Shown piece by piece: positions 1 through 9,993 of a stretch of DNA of 64,000 bases. Source of the DNA: Leptospira semungkisensis (GTDB taxonomy: Bacteria; Spirochaetota; Leptospiria; Leptospirales; Leptospiraceae); contig NZ_RQEP01000018.1 in NCBI RefSeq assembly GCF_004770055.1, positions 589,977-653,976 of the forward strand, in the 5' to 3' direction. Every line of letters begins with the position of its first letter. Position 1 is the stretch's first letter. Both the position numbers and the translations under genes were made by a program. Below the pieces are notes generated by a model. The model saw nothing but the letters and a program-made list of their open reading frames with translations, did not search any database and had not been told where the DNA came from.

Positions 1-1
1 T

Positions 2-469
2 ACTGATAGCGGCGACGGAGTCACTTCCCTCAAATACAAGGACTATAACGGAAAGGTTGCCTTCTCCTATCCTCTCTTCGACAAGGGAGTGTATGCAGGA
101 CGAAGAGACTCTGAAGTTACTTTAAGACAAGCTTCTCTCAAAGAGATAGAATTGAGAAACGAAGTAAGAGACGATCTGAAAGGAAGAATTGATTCCTTAG
201 AAGCCAGCTATAAGATCTATAAGAACTCTATCGTTACAGAAAGCGAGACCCAGAACTATTATAATGGGGTGCTTCGCAGTTTCCGCCAAGGAAGAGCAGA
301 CGCAGTCGCTGTAAAGAACGCTCTCGATACTTTAGTGAGAGACCAATTGAGCCTTACCCAAGCAAGAGTGAACTTTAATATCGATCTGATGAGATATTAT
401 ATCGCTAAGAACACTCTCTTGGAAAGATTCAACTTGGATGTGGACAAACTTATTCCTACAATTGAATAA
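2..469 (+). CDS. TolC-family outer membrane efflux protein, C-terminal part
   Basis: The open frame runs in from the left edge, so the gene is truncated at its 5' end; about 155 residues are visible. The sequence is alpha-helical and charged, with heptad-like stretches, and ends in a region rich in Asn, Leu and Ala (AVKNALDTLVRDQLSLTQAR) followed by a terminal helix. This resembles the second helical hairpin of TolC-type outer membrane channels, where each repeat ends with a helix that samples Q, A and N on one face. The family forms trimeric export ducts for type I secretion or RND efflux. The next gene starts 15 bp downstream, so they may be cotranscribed. Family call is from pattern only; partner pump genes would lie to the left, outside the window. 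Confidence 0.7.
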   Translation, partial: TDSGDGVTSLKYKDYNGKVAFSYPLFDKGVYAGRRDSEVTLRQASLKEIELRNEVRDDLKGRIDSLEASYKIYKNSIVTESETQNYYNGVLRSFRQGRADAVAVKNALDTLVRDQLSLTQARVNFNIDLMRYYIAKNTLLERFNLDVDKLIPTIE

Positions 470-484
470 GGACTCTGATTCTCT

Positions 485-1915
485 TTGAAGCGCGGCTTTT
501 TCCTATCCATTATCGGATTCGTATTCCTGATCGTAATTATTTGGCTTACGATCCGATTCTGGCCCAAGCCTTCCGACACAATTTACGAATATTATAGAAA
601 AGAAAAATGGGAGAAAGTCATCGGGGCAGTTAAGAAGTTAGATCTTCCGAGTCCTGAAGACTTATTCTACGCGTCTTACTCCTTAGTTCGCCTGAACGCA
701 GACCTAATCTCCAAAGAACCTGAAGATAGAGTTCGAATCGTAAATAGATTCAAAAAAGATTATGGAATCTCCTCAGGCAAGTCCACGGAATCCAGCGGAG
801 AATTTCCGGTATTCGAAGATCCTTTTCTGACTCAACTGAGAGCCGGAGGATACTGGAGACAGAAAGCAGTTCTTTCTCGTTTAGATATCGCCGGAGAGTG
901 GGAAGACGATATCGCATTCCTCAAAGACTTAAAGGAACTCATTCGAGTCAACCCGATCACATTAGGTTCTTCTTATTCAACCGTTCTTAGAAAGATCTTA
1001 AAAAGAGAAACCAAGCTGTCCGAATCAGAAAGAGATCGTCTCTCTGAATTATTAGGATTTCTTTCCACAAGAGAAGATTCTCCCTTCTTAGCTTCCCGCT
1101 TCAAGAATACCGGAGAAAATACCAATCTTAGATCCGGGCCAGGTACTGAAAATCCAGGCAAGGCCAGATTAAAAAAAGGAATCTTACTGTACGCTGTGGA
1201 CAAGGACCCTCGTTCCGAAACAGTCCAAGGCAGAAAAGGAAATTGGGTCCAAGTATATATTCCGGAATTGCAGATATCAGGTTGGATCTTCTCTCATTTC
1301 TTGGAAGAAGATCCATTCTCTTCTTCTAAAGCGGAACAGATGCTTACGGAATTTTCTCAATCAGAAAGAAGCCAAGCCTGGGACTTTGCATTTTGGACAG
1401 AAGACAAGATCCCTCCTGGCTTTCACGGGGAGTATAGTCCTACGGAGAAGCTTGCCCTAGACGGTGATTACGGAATCGTTTTATATCGTTCCAAGAATGG
1501 AAAATACAAAGAGCTTTGTAGGATCGTAGAAGAACCTTTTCGATCTCTGGAGTTTGTCGCAACGAGTCTAAGTGGTGAGGAGACTGTCCCGATCTTTAAG
1601 CTATATTCGGGTCGTCCAGGCGATTGGAAGCCTGCTTACCAAATCGATCTTGACAGAGAAAGCGTCTCCATCAATAGGAACAAGTATATCACAGGTATCT
1701 CTTCTGCAAAGGGAAGATACCTGTTAGGGATCAATTCCTCCGTAGGAGCTCCTACCGCTTCCTTGATGGTGGGGGAAAAGACCGTATTGCAAGGGATCCA
1801 ACCAGAGGCAGAATTCACTTCAGAAGAAGGTGTTCTCTTTAAACTTTGTCTCTTGCAGCCGGACAAGAAGTCCGACTCGAACGCGGCGGCGTTTCGATTT
1901 AAGTTTTTATTCTGA
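485..1915 (+). CDS. Membrane-anchored protein with bacterial SH3 domain
   Basis: A 476-residue protein. Residues 5-26 form one hydrophobic N-terminal membrane segment followed by basic and polar residues, so most of the chain should be periplasmic. Residues about 212-275 look like a bacterial SH3 domain: it opens with NLRSGPGTENPGKARLKKG and ends with a Gly-Trp-Ile (SGWIFSHFL) strand, as in SH3_3 domains that bind peptidoglycan or peptides. The rest (30-200 and 280-476) I do not recognise; the C-terminal part is beta-rich. The start is a TTG codon at 485, just 13 bp after the preceding stop; no ATG lies nearby that would keep the membrane segment. It is followed after 26 bp by an FmdB-type gene. 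A role in envelope sensing or cell-wall binding is plausible but not shown. Confidence 0.7.
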   Translation: MKRGFFLSIIGFVFLIVIIWLTIRFWPKPSDTIYEYYRKEKWEKVIGAVKKLDLPSPEDLFYASYSLVRLNADLISKEPEDRVRIVNRFKKDYGISSGKSTESSGEFPVFEDPFLTQLRAGGYWRQKAVLSRLDIAGEWEDDIAFLKDLKELIRVNPITLGSSYSTVLRKILKRETKLSESERDRLSELLGFLSTREDSPFLASRFKNTGENTNLRSGPGTENPGKARLKKGILLYAVDKDPRSETVQGRKGNWVQVYIPELQISGWIFSHFLEEDPFSSSKAEQMLTEFSQSERSQAWDFAFWTEDKIPPGFHGEYSPTEKLALDGDYGIVLYRSKNGKYKELCRIVEEPFRSLEFVATSLSGEETVPIFKLYSGRPGDWKPAYQIDLDRESVSINRNKYITGISSAKGRYLLGINSSVGAPTASLMVGEKTVLQGIQPEAEFTSEEGVLFKLCLLQPDKKSDSNAAAFRFKFLF

Positions 1916-1941
1916 TCTTTAGGATCAAGTGAGGAAAATCA

Positions 1942-2184
1942 GTGCCGACTTACGATTACAGATGCAAGTCTTGCGGACAGACTTTCGAATATTTCCAGTC
2001 CATGAAGGATGATCCGATCACAACCTGCATTCTCTGCGGAAAAAGCGGAGAGGTAGACCGTTTGATTTCTAACGGAGGAGGAATCATCTTCAAAGGTTCC
2101 GGATTCTATGTGACCGATAATAAATCTTCCTCTTCTAAAAATTCCGAATCCTCTTCCGGTTCTTCCGGAAACTCTTCCAACTAA
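1942..2184 (+). CDS. FmdB-family zinc ribbon protein
   Basis: An 80-residue protein starting with GTG. It has the typical FmdB opening (MPTYDYRCKSCGQTFEYFQS) and two CxxC knuckles, C8/C11 and C29/C32, which should bind one zinc ion. A conserved hydrophobic stretch GGGIIFKGSGFYVTD follows, and then a low-complexity Ser/Asn tail (residues 61-80). Members are small putative regulatory proteins of uncertain function. The gene lies tightly between the SH3 protein and lpxI (2 bp to the next start), so it is probably part of the same operon. Confidence 0.88.
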   Translation: MPTYDYRCKSCGQTFEYFQSMKDDPITTCILCGKSGEVDRLISNGGGIIFKGSGFYVTDNKSSSSKNSESSSGSSGNSSN

Positions 2185-2186
2185 GT

Positions 2187-3041
2187 TTGGGCCGCTTAGG
2201 GATACTGGCGGGAGGAGGAAACCTTCCCCAGATCGGAATGAGAGAAGCTATCGCTGCGGGCGAAGATCCGATCTTTCTTTCCATAGCCGAATCCGATTTC
2301 AAACCGGGGGATTACCCAGACCGAGTCGTGCCTATTCGCATCGCAAAGATAGGCGGCCTTTTGAAGGCTTGTAAGACGAATAAGATAGATCGTCTTCTTC
2401 TATTAGGAAAAGTTAAAAAAGAGATCATATTCAAGAGCTTAAACTTCGATCTAAAGGCGATCGCACTTCTTGCCCGAATGGTGAATCGGCATGACTATTC
2501 TATTTTCAAGACAGTGGCAGAAGATTTTGAGAAAGAAGGCATCAATATCATTTCCCAAAAAACTTATCTAAAATCGCTTCTACTTCCCGAGGGACGTTAT
2601 ACTAAAAAGTCCTTAGATAAGAAGCAATTGGGGGATGTCGAATTCGGAATGGAATACGCGGAGAAGATCGCCCACCTGGATATAGGACAGGCAGTCGTAG
2701 TCGTAGACAAATCCGTCTTAGCGGTAGAAGCGGTAGAAGGAACCGATCAGGCCATTCGAAGAGGTGGGCAATTCGCCAAGAAGAGAAAAGCGGTCGTATG
2801 CAAGAGCTCCAAACCCAGTCAGGACGATAGATTCGATCTTCCTACAGTTGGTGCTGACACACTAAAAACAATGAGCGAAAGCAACTGCGATATTCTCGCT
2901 CTCCGAGAAGGAGAGACCATTGTGGTCAATCCTGCGGAATTTATTAGCCTTGCAGAAAAATTGAAAATCCATATCTTGAGCATCGGCCGTGGCAACGTCT
3001 CGAAAATCAATTCTTCCCAAAAAAAGCTTCGCAAAGACTAA
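2187..3041 (+). CDS. lpxI: UDP-2,3-diacylglucosamine diphosphatase LpxI
   Basis: A 284-residue protein starting at a TTG codon two bases after the fmdB-like stop. The N-terminus GRLGILAGGGNLP and the C-terminal block with EGTDQAIRRGG and FDLPTVGADTL are characteristic of LpxI (formerly DUF1009). LpxI hydrolyses UDP-2,3-diacylglucosamine to lipid X plus UMP in the cytoplasm, by attack on the alpha-phosphate, and replaces LpxH in many bacteria. The length fits the family. The next gene, lpxB, catalyses the following step of lipid A synthesis and overlaps or closely follows it, which supports the assignment strongly. Confidence 0.93.
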   Translation: MGRLGILAGGGNLPQIGMREAIAAGEDPIFLSIAESDFKPGDYPDRVVPIRIAKIGGLLKACKTNKIDRLLLLGKVKKEIIFKSLNFDLKAIALLARMVNRHDYSIFKTVAEDFEKEGINIISQKTYLKSLLLPEGRYTKKSLDKKQLGDVEFGMEYAEKIAHLDIGQAVVVVDKSVLAVEAVEGTDQAIRRGGQFAKKRKAVVCKSSKPSQDDRFDLPTVGADTLKTMSESNCDILALREGETIVVNPAEFISLAEKLKIHILSIGRGNVSKINSSQKKLRKD

Positions 3042-4266
3042 GAAGCCTTCCGAGAAACAAAGGATCCCAGATCCTTCTGTGTCCTCTTCTCCTGTTTTTC
3101 TCATGTTGGCAGGAGAACATTCCGGAGATCTACTCGGTGCCGAATTATTAAAAGAATTAAAAAAACATGATCCTGATTTCGGATTCTTCGGAATAGGCGG
3201 CCCGAGAATGCTCGAAGAGGGATTCGAATCCATAGAGAATATGGAAGAACTCTCCGTAATCGGGTTCACTGCAGTTCTATTCAAATACAAATTTCTAAAA
3301 GCACTTATGGAAAGACTGGTCGAAGAAGCGATCGCTCGCTCCTGCACTCATGCCATACTGATCGATTATCCTGGTTTTAATTTAAGATTGGCCGCAAGGC
3401 TAAAGGCGTTGGGGATCAAAGTGATCTTCTACGTTTCTCCTCAGCTTTGGGCATGGAATTTTAGCCGAATCCATAAGATCAAAGAATGCGTGGACTTAAT
3501 GCTCGTCCTATTTCCTTTCGAAAAGAAGTTATACGACGATTATGGGATAAGATCCGTTTTTGTAGGACATCCTATTGCCCAGCGTATTAAGGAAAAATTA
3601 AGAAAGGAACATCCGATTCAATTGGAAGAAAAGCCTGGGAATTGGCAGACGATCACGCTCATGCCAGGTTCTCGCTCCGGTGAGATCCATAGAACCTTGG
3701 ACACTCTATTAGAAGCTGCGGCATTGATCCACCAAGAGATGGAAGCAGAGAAGAAGCATGTTCGCTTTCTTATTCCGAATATCAACGTTAAAGAAGAAGA
3801 ATTTATTCAATCCAAGATCCAGGCAATCCAAGCTCTTCACTCAGAAATCCATATAGAATATCTATTCGATCGTTCTCTCAGAGCGATAGAGATCTCAGAC
3901 TTAGTGCTTGTGACTTCCGGAACTGCGACCTTAGAAGTGGTTTATTTCGAAAAACCAATGGTGATTCTCTACAAGGTGAGCATGCTCACGTACTTCATCT
4001 CTGCCCTACTTATCAGAACTCCTTTCATCGGTCTTGTGAATATACTGAGCGGAAGGGAAACAGTTAAAGAACTCATCCAAGCGGAATGCACTCCAGAAGA
4101 AGCAAAGGAAGAATCTCTGGCCATTTTGAAGAGCAAGAAATATAGAAACCAGATGATAGACGAGATCAAACTCGTAAAAGAATCCTTGGGAGAAGAACAC
4201 AGTTCCAGAAATGCTTCCAAGGCAATCCTACATTTCCTAAAAGAAAAGCCAGCGCAAGTCGATTGA
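2989..4266 (+). CDS. lpxB: Lipid-A-disaccharide synthase LpxB
   Basis: LpxB is a GT-B fold glycosyltransferase that joins lipid X to UDP-2,3-diacylglucosamine, giving the beta-1,6 disaccharide of lipid A. Family motifs are clear: LAGEHSGDLLGAEL, GIGGPRM, SPQLWAWNFSRIHKIK, FVGHPIAQRIK, LMPGSRSGEI, and the nucleotide-binding TSGTATLEVVYFEKPM. The longest reading starts at GTG 2989 and overlaps lpxI by 53 bp, giving 425 residues, longer than the usual ~380. A GTG at 3079 in the same frame, 37 bp after the lpxI stop, gives 395 residues and begins six codons before the first conserved strand, so it may be the true start. The stop directly abuts the stop of the convergent gene. Confidence 0.95.
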   Translation: MATSRKSILPKKSFAKTKKPSEKQRIPDPSVSSSPVFLMLAGEHSGDLLGAELLKELKKHDPDFGFFGIGGPRMLEEGFESIENMEELSVIGFTAVLFKYKFLKALMERLVEEAIARSCTHAILIDYPGFNLRLAARLKALGIKVIFYVSPQLWAWNFSRIHKIKECVDLMLVLFPFEKKLYDDYGIRSVFVGHPIAQRIKEKLRKEHPIQLEEKPGNWQTITLMPGSRSGEIHRTLDTLLEAAALIHQEMEAEKKHVRFLIPNINVKEEEFIQSKIQAIQALHSEIHIEYLFDRSLRAIEISDLVLVTSGTATLEVVYFEKPMVILYKVSMLTYFISALLIRTPFIGLVNILSGRETVKELIQAECTPEEAKEESLAILKSKKYRNQMIDEIKLVKESLGEEHSSRNASKAILHFLKEKPAQVD

Positions 4267-6627
4267 TTATTCTTTAAAGCAGCCTTTATTCGTTTCTTTA
4301 AAACGAAGATAGAAAGCAGAAGTTGCCAAAGGCTGATTAGATTCAGAAGAAGCCGAGTATACGGTTCCATTCACAGAATACTTAGGCGAATCTGATTCGA
4401 TATACACATTCGCAGTCGCATTCACATTTCCGGATTTCCAATAAACGTTTCTGAGAGGAGGAGTCCCAGGATTCCAATAATCGAATCCCATCTCGAAGTT
4501 GGGATGTAAAGGAACTGGGAATTCACCTTTTCCTTTCCAAGCAGTATTCGACAGTTTTACTTTTTCTATGGTGACATACATTCTATCATGCATGTCTAAG
4601 AAATTATTCCCGTTGAATCGAATGGTAGCATCTGTATCCAAAGTTTGAGGAATCAGATCACCACCGCAGAAGGAAAATGTAGGAACTCCCCAAGGTAGAT
4701 TCACGGTTTCAAAATCTATATTGAAGTATGGATTGTCAGATCCGTACGTAAAATACGAGATCAACTTCCCTTCTCCTGGACCGGAAAGTTTTCCTTCCAA
4801 GCGAGATTGAGAAGCCGCAAATTTCAAATTAGCTTCCAACTGACCCATGCTAGGCAGGTCCTTTTCCCATTTTACTTCTTTAGAAGAAAGCTTGATCATT
4901 CCGGAAGGATACTCCATAAAATATTTGTAAACTGGAGTTCTTATAAATTTGATCTCGGGGATAAGCTTCTCCATTCGAGTATGAATGTCTTCTCTTACGA
5001 TTTGTCGTATAGAACGGTACAAGGGAAGATAATTAGAAATCAGGATCGAATCTGTATTCAGATCTAAGTTATACTCTCCTTGCAGAGGAAAATAAGCGCT
5101 ACCATCTCCCTTAAATCCCTTTCTATATCCAGTCTTTCCTTTTAAGATTGCAGACCAAGGCAAACCGAATTGCTTTCCTTGCATAGAAGCTTCTAAAACT
5201 CCGGCTTGATTCCAAGTCAGTTCAGCCTTACGGATCTCGAAATCCAAATATGGATCCTTCCAGCGAAAGTCTTCTAAGGAAACCTTAGCTTCCGACTTCA
5301 ACCAATCTCCGTAATTTCCCGTCTCGCTCCCCTTCCAGATCAATTCCAAGGAGCCTCCGAATTTATCCAGATCCGAAGAAACAGGCAAATAATTCCTGGT
5401 ATCATCCAAGTCTTGGATAGAAAGAGAGAGATCCCAAGTCTTCAGTCCTTTCTCATTCTTTGTTTTTACAAGAGTAAGCTTATCTTCTCCCACGGAAATC
5501 TTATGATCCTCATGAGAAGAATTCACTTGAGAAGAACGAGTCCACTCATGATCCAAGTCCACATCCTTCCATTCCCAAGCTTCTTCCTTTAAAGGAAGTT
5601 CTTGCAAGACGATCCCACTCACTCCTGAGAATTCCGTTTTACCTTTTACAGTTAGATTTGTTCCATCTGATTCTAAACTTGCCTGGCCGGAGATCTTTCC
5701 TGTCCTCGGATAAAACGGAGAGAATTCGGAATACAATCCTCCTGCCGCCTCCGCTTTCGCATTCTTGAATAGAATGTCGAGGCTCATGTTCTTGCTTCCT
5801 ATATCTGTAACGAATCTTCCCTTTACGTACCTGAATCCTGGAATAGGAAGAAGAGAATCGGAAATCTGCACATTGATCTTAGTGCCTTCCTTGCGAATAT
5901 CGAAATCGATTCCTTTTACGTTTTCTAAAAGCACCTTCCCGCCCTTATAAACGGTTACAGTAGTATCTTCTAAACGTATCTCAGGAATATTGATCTTATG
6001 GATATAAGATAGGATTTCGCCGGAAATCTTATCTTCCATATCAATACTCAATTGCGCATTACGCACACGAATCGCTTTGACAGAAGGTTGTCCCTTCCAA
6101 AGTCCTCTAAGAAGCAACTCGATCTTATTTGCTTTGAAGATCATTCTTTGAGAGGCAAAGTCCTCATCGCTGGAAATCTTTAGGTCTTCGATAAATACGT
6201 GGTTCGGGAATTCGTATTCGACCACTCCCAGAGTCACCGCGCGATCCAACTCCTCATTGATGAATCCTCGGGTTAATTCCTTCACTCCTCTTAGGTCTAA
6301 GATCCTACGAACGAAGTACCATTCGGCGGATTCTTTGGCTGCCGCAAGAAGAAGCAGAAGCACGATCGCAGCAATTGAGATTTTTCTAAAGGAAGGTTTC
6401 TCTGTGACCGCTTGGATACGAAGAAACCAATAGGAAACGAAATGATAAATGCGAGAAGGGACCGGAATTTCGAAGGAAAACCGGTCCGTTTTGATAATCG
6501 GATTCTTAGGAATGGGAAAGGAAAAACGAATTAACGTTGGAGAACCTGGTTGATCTTCTCCGAGGTTTCCTTCAGTACCAGACTTTCCGGAAACTTCTGT
6601 AATCCTTCTTCCAGAACCAGCTGACAT
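4267..6627 (-). CDS. AsmA-like envelope protein
   Basis: A large protein (786 residues from the furthest ATG) with a single membrane segment near residues 83-99 and a long beta-rich periplasmic region with repeated strands of the type seen in AsmA/TamB/YhdP proteins (for example VKAIRVRNAQLSIDMED and IPEIRLEDTTVTVYKGGKVLLENVKGIDF). In that superfamily the N-terminal part forms a hydrophobic groove, and several members carry lipids between inner and outer membrane. The first ATG (6627) overlaps the end of the upstream TPR gene by 97 bp; no ATG, GTG or TTG codon is obvious between that stop and the membrane segment, so the long overlap may be real. It is convergent with lpxB, the two stops touching. 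Function is inferred from architecture only. Confidence 0.6.
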   Translation of the reverse strand: MSAGSGRRITEVSGKSGTEGNLGEDQPGSPTLIRFSFPIPKNPIIKTDRFSFEIPVPSRIYHFVSYWFLRIQAVTEKPSFRKISIAAIVLLLLLAAAKESAEWYFVRRILDLRGVKELTRGFINEELDRAVTLGVVEYEFPNHVFIEDLKISSDEDFASQRMIFKANKIELLLRGLWKGQPSVKAIRVRNAQLSIDMEDKISGEILSYIHKINIPEIRLEDTTVTVYKGGKVLLENVKGIDFDIRKEGTKINVQISDSLLPIPGFRYVKGRFVTDIGSKNMSLDILFKNAKAEAAGGLYSEFSPFYPRTGKISGQASLESDGTNLTVKGKTEFSGVSGIVLQELPLKEEAWEWKDVDLDHEWTRSSQVNSSHEDHKISVGEDKLTLVKTKNEKGLKTWDLSLSIQDLDDTRNYLPVSSDLDKFGGSLELIWKGSETGNYGDWLKSEAKVSLEDFRWKDPYLDFEIRKAELTWNQAGVLEASMQGKQFGLPWSAILKGKTGYRKGFKGDGSAYFPLQGEYNLDLNTDSILISNYLPLYRSIRQIVREDIHTRMEKLIPEIKFIRTPVYKYFMEYPSGMIKLSSKEVKWEKDLPSMGQLEANLKFAASQSRLEGKLSGPGEGKLISYFTYGSDNPYFNIDFETVNLPWGVPTFSFCGGDLIPQTLDTDATIRFNGNNFLDMHDRMYVTIEKVKLSNTAWKGKGEFPVPLHPNFEMGFDYWNPGTPPLRNVYWKSGNVNATANVYIESDSPKYSVNGTVYSASSESNQPLATSAFYLRFKETNKGCFKE

Positions 6628-7175
6628 CTTTTGTATTCCTTAATTCTGTAGAAACTAACCACTACCGTTTCATAATAAAAGAGATCTTTTTCAAAATTCT
6701 TTTCTTTGGATGCTCTTCCCAAGATCCCAAGAGCTTGGCCATACTTCTCATCTTCGAAGTATGCTTTAGCCCACATTTTTTTGCGGGTTACTGACTCGAA
6801 ATCCCTATCTACATTGTCCGATTTACGGAAATGCACGATAGCATTATCATAATCGTTGATTCCCAAATATGCAGATCCGAGATAATGATCCAAATGCTCC
6901 AGATTACGTCCGTCTTTGGAATTCTGAAGTTCTCTTAAAACGAGAGAAGCCTCTTTGAAAGACTCGATTTTCAGTAGGAGTTTAGCTTTTTGAAGAAGAA
7001 GTTCGGAGTATCTTTTATCTTCCGGGCGAACATCAGTCATTTGCTGATCGATCCCTTTAATATCAGCGCGGACCTGAGTTTCCAAATTGGCGGAAACTGC
7101 GCCTTCTTTCTGCGCGCTCGCACATGCTAAGAGGATTTGGGTCCCGATAATGAATATGGCGAGGTGTTTACTCAT
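6531..7175 (-). CDS. TPR-repeat lipoprotein
   Basis: A 214-residue protein with a lipoprotein signal: hydrophobic stretch followed by LLACAS, with the acylated Cys at residue 18. The mature part is helical with TPR-like motifs (for example LDHYLGSAYLGINDYDNAIVHFRKS and KAYFEDEKYGQALGILGRA), which usually serve as protein-protein docking surfaces. It starts 4 bp after the stop of the helicase gene and overlaps the AsmA-like gene, so the three are likely one transcript. I do not recognise a more specific family; YfiO/BamD-like and general TPR lipoproteins are alternatives. Confidence 0.75.
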   Translation of the reverse strand: MSKHLAIFIIGTQILLACASAQKEGAVSANLETQVRADIKGIDQQMTDVRPEDKRYSELLLQKAKLLLKIESFKEASLVLRELQNSKDGRNLEHLDHYLGSAYLGINDYDNAIVHFRKSDNVDRDFESVTRKKMWAKAYFEDEKYGQALGILGRASKEKNFEKDLFYYETVVVSFYRIKEYKRCQLVLEEGLQKFPESLVLKETSEKINQVLQR

Positions 7176-7179
7176 TTTC

Positions 7180-9903
7180 TCATCCGGTTTTCAATTTTTC
7201 AAGTTCTTGCAGGAAGTCATCTGTTTCCTGCTTTCTGGTCTCCTCATTGGAGAGCCAGTCCAAGGTCTCCGGATCTATCTCTTTTAAGAAGCGAGAAGGC
7301 TCGGAGGCCAATTGCTCCCCAAATTTGCGGCGATTCGCGGCTCCTGTCAAGCATAAATGCCTCTTCGCCCGAGTCATCGCTACATACATCAATCTTCGCT
7401 CTTCATCCACGGATTGATCTTCTAAAGTAGCTCTTCCAGAAGGCAGAATCCCCTCTTCGAGACCGACGACATAAACAGATTCAAACTCCAAACCCTTAGA
7501 TTGATGAATGGTGAGTAACTGTACTCGATTGTCTTCCTTCTCATCAGAAGGTTCGTCTTCCATCAACATCGCCAAACGATTGATAAAATCGAATAATGTG
7601 GGTTTGTCGCCCGAATCATTATTTTCCTCAAAAAAGGCTAACATATTCACCAATTCTGACATATTGTAGATTCTGGCTTTAGCGACCTTTTCTTCCTTCT
7701 CTTCTAGAAGGATCTCCTTCTCTAAACCAAGATCCGCGATTAATTCTCGTAAGGCGAAGAAGAGCCTAGGAGAAGAGGAAAACTTCTTCTTAGCCTTCTC
7801 TATCAGATTCACAAAATTATAGATCTCAGAGGAGATCTTTCGGTTCAGATCCGGAATGAAATCAGGAGACTCGCATACACGGAATAATGTCTCATATAAG
7901 GACTCTTTGTTATGAGCGGCCTTCTCATGCACAAGTGCGATGGAGCCGGCTCCTATCCCTCGTTTCGGGTAATTGATGATCCTCAAAAGAGAAGCATCAT
8001 CTTTTTGGTTTGCGATCAAACGGATATAAGAGATCAAATCTCTCACTTCTTTTCGATCAAAGAAATTATATCCGCCCACTACTTTGTAAGGCATGTCTCG
8101 AGAACGGAGTGATTCTTCGAAAGGACGAGATTGAAAATTCGTCCGGAACAAGATTGCGATCTGGCTTCCCTTTCTTGCTTCCTTGATGATCTCTTCGCGG
8201 ATACTCTCGACCACCCATTCGGCCTCATCCTTCTCATCCATTCTCTCAACGTATTTGACCTTGAGAGCACCTGGAACCTTAGAGAACAATTCCTTGGATC
8301 TTCTGGAGACATTGTGGCGAATGAGGGAATTGGCAGCGGATACGATAATATCAGTGGATCTATAATTCTCCAAGAGGCGTATAACGTTTGCTCCTGCAAA
8401 ATCCTTCTCGAAACCTAAAATCAGGCTTACATCAGAACCTCTAAACGCGTAGATAGACTGATCATCATCTCCTACCACGCAAAGATTATCAGACTCTCCC
8501 ATGAGAGCGCGAAGAAAAACATATTGGACAGGGTTCGTATCTTGAAACTCGTCCACCATGAAATATTGATACTTCTTATGATATTCTTCTCTAACTTCTT
8601 CAAACTCAAGCAAGAGTCTTGAAGGAAGAAGAATTAGATCGTCGAAATCGATAGAGTTCTGTTCTTTCAAAGTATCTTGGTACTGCTGGAAGAGAGAAGC
8701 AGCGAGCAAATCCCCTTCTGTAATAGAAGTTCTCATCATCTCCAAATACTCAGGTCCCGAGTTCTTGATCCTGGAAATCTTAGAGAGAACTTCCATGACC
8801 TGAGGACGTTTCGGCTCCAACTTCTGGGCAACGAGCATTCCTGTTACAAGACCCTCTTGGTCGGCCTGGTTCAATAATAAGAAAGGTTGCTTATAGCCTA
8901 TCTTCTCGATATGCTTCTTCAGGATACCGAGTCCCAAAGAGTGAAATGTAGAAAGCGCGATCCCTTTCAAAAGATTTCTGGGAATTAATTTGCGAACCCT
9001 TTCGCCCATTTCCTTCGCGCTCTTGTTTGTAAAAGAGAGAGCAACGATCTTTCCTGCGGGAATATGGTGGTCCTGGATCATGTGAGCGATTCGATTCGAG
9101 ATCACACGAGTCTTTCCGGAGCCTGCACCGGCAAAGATAAGAAGAGGACCCTGCACTGTTTGCACGGCTCTTTGCTGTTCCGGAGAAAGATGCTGGAACA
9201 CGGAAGAACTAGCTTCTCTTTCCTTTGGCTTTTTCTTTTGGATCTGCTTTTCTACCGGAATAGAAATTTCGGCTTCTTCCGGCTTGGAAGAAACTGAAGG
9301 AGAAAATTTCGGATTTGAAGAATCGAATTCCGATTCAGCGACGATTTCTGTTTCGCCGGAAGGAACTCCTTCTGTATTTTGCGGATCCAGAGAATCTATT
9401 TCCGGATCGGAAGAAAGATCGGACTCCAACTCTGAGATGATTTCTGTTTCTGTAGGCACTTCGACAGAAGTTGCTGATGTAATTTCGATTTCAGGAGAAG
9501 GAGTTCCTTCTAGGCTCTGAAAATTTGATGAGCTGAGACCGGATTCAGTCTCGGAATTTAGAAGATCAGATCCGGAATCTAAGATAACTTCTGTTTCTGT
9601 AGGCACTTCGACAGAGCTTACGAATTCTTCCTCCGCCTCATCATCCCCATAGAAAGAATTTCCATACGAATCTTCGGGACTTTCTTCCGGTTCCGCCGAA
9701 GTCATGGTCTCCGAAAAACTCAGGAAGGGCAAAGACTCCTCCGAGTATTTCGGTTTCTTCTTCGGAGAAGGATCGCCGAAAGCAGTTGGATTAGATGGAT
9801 CCGTTTCTTGGTTCATGGATGAAAAATTAGAAAGAAAAAGCGACCCAAGGCTCGAAAAAACCAGGTTTTCCAGGCCGAGTTTAGCTTCTTCTGTAAGCGA
9901 CAT
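7180..9903 (-). CDS. UvrD/PcrA/Rep-type superfamily 1 DNA helicase with acidic N-terminal extension
   Basis: All SF1A helicase motifs are present: Walker A AGAGSGKT (residues 258-265 from ATG 9903), motif [14 protein letters not shown], motif [18 protein letters not shown], motif [10 protein letters not shown], and motifs [22 protein letters not shown] and [12 protein letters not shown]. The enzyme should unwind DNA 3'-5' in repair or replication. The helicase core occupies about residues 235-907. The first ~230 residues are not in the usual family: they are low-complexity, rich in Glu, Ser and Pro, with a repeated SVEVPTETE block (residues 97-105 and 146-154), then a basic KKKPKER stretch. 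I chose ATG 9903 because longer readings run into the divergent Nudix gene; ATG 9816 is also possible. The core resembles PcrA/UvrD more than RecB. Confidence 0.92.
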   Translation of the reverse strand: MSLTEEAKLGLENLVFSSLGSLFLSNFSSMNQETDPSNPTAFGDPSPKKKPKYSEESLPFLSFSETMTSAEPEESPEDSYGNSFYGDDEAEEEFVSSVEVPTETEVILDSGSDLLNSETESGLSSSNFQSLEGTPSPEIEITSATSVEVPTETEIISELESDLSSDPEIDSLDPQNTEGVPSGETEIVAESEFDSSNPKFSPSVSSKPEEAEISIPVEKQIQKKKPKEREASSSVFQHLSPEQQRAVQTVQGPLLIFAGAGSGKTRVISNRIAHMIQDHHIPAGKIVALSFTNKSAKEMGERVRKLIPRNLLKGIALSTFHSLGLGILKKHIEKIGYKQPFLLLNQADQEGLVTGMLVAQKLEPKRPQVMEVLSKISRIKNSGPEYLEMMRTSITEGDLLAASLFQQYQDTLKEQNSIDFDDLILLPSRLLLEFEEVREEYHKKYQYFMVDEFQDTNPVQYVFLRALMGESDNLCVVGDDDQSIYAFRGSDVSLILGFEKDFAGANVIRLLENYRSTDIIVSAANSLIRHNVSRRSKELFSKVPGALKVKYVERMDEKDEAEWVVESIREEIIKEARKGSQIAILFRTNFQSRPFEESLRSRDMPYKVVGGYNFFDRKEVRDLISYIRLIANQKDDASLLRIINYPKRGIGAGSIALVHEKAAHNKESLYETLFRVCESPDFIPDLNRKISSEIYNFVNLIEKAKKKFSSSPRLFFALRELIADLGLEKEILLEEKEEKVAKARIYNMSELVNMLAFFEENNDSGDKPTLFDFINRLAMLMEDEPSDEKEDNRVQLLTIHQSKGLEFESVYVVGLEEGILPSGRATLEDQSVDEERRLMYVAMTRAKRHLCLTGAANRRKFGEQLASEPSRFLKEIDPETLDWLSNEETRKQETDDFLQELEKLKTG

Positions 9904-9993
9904 AATCCTGCATTTCGAGTTCTTGTCAACCGCGTACAGGCAAAGGTTTGCGAATCTGAAAGCTTTCGAAAAAATTGGAAGAAACTGCGGATT

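Noticed and set aside
8079..8399. Minus-strand frame inside the helicase gene
   Set aside because: Alternative frame of a gene with all helicase motifs.
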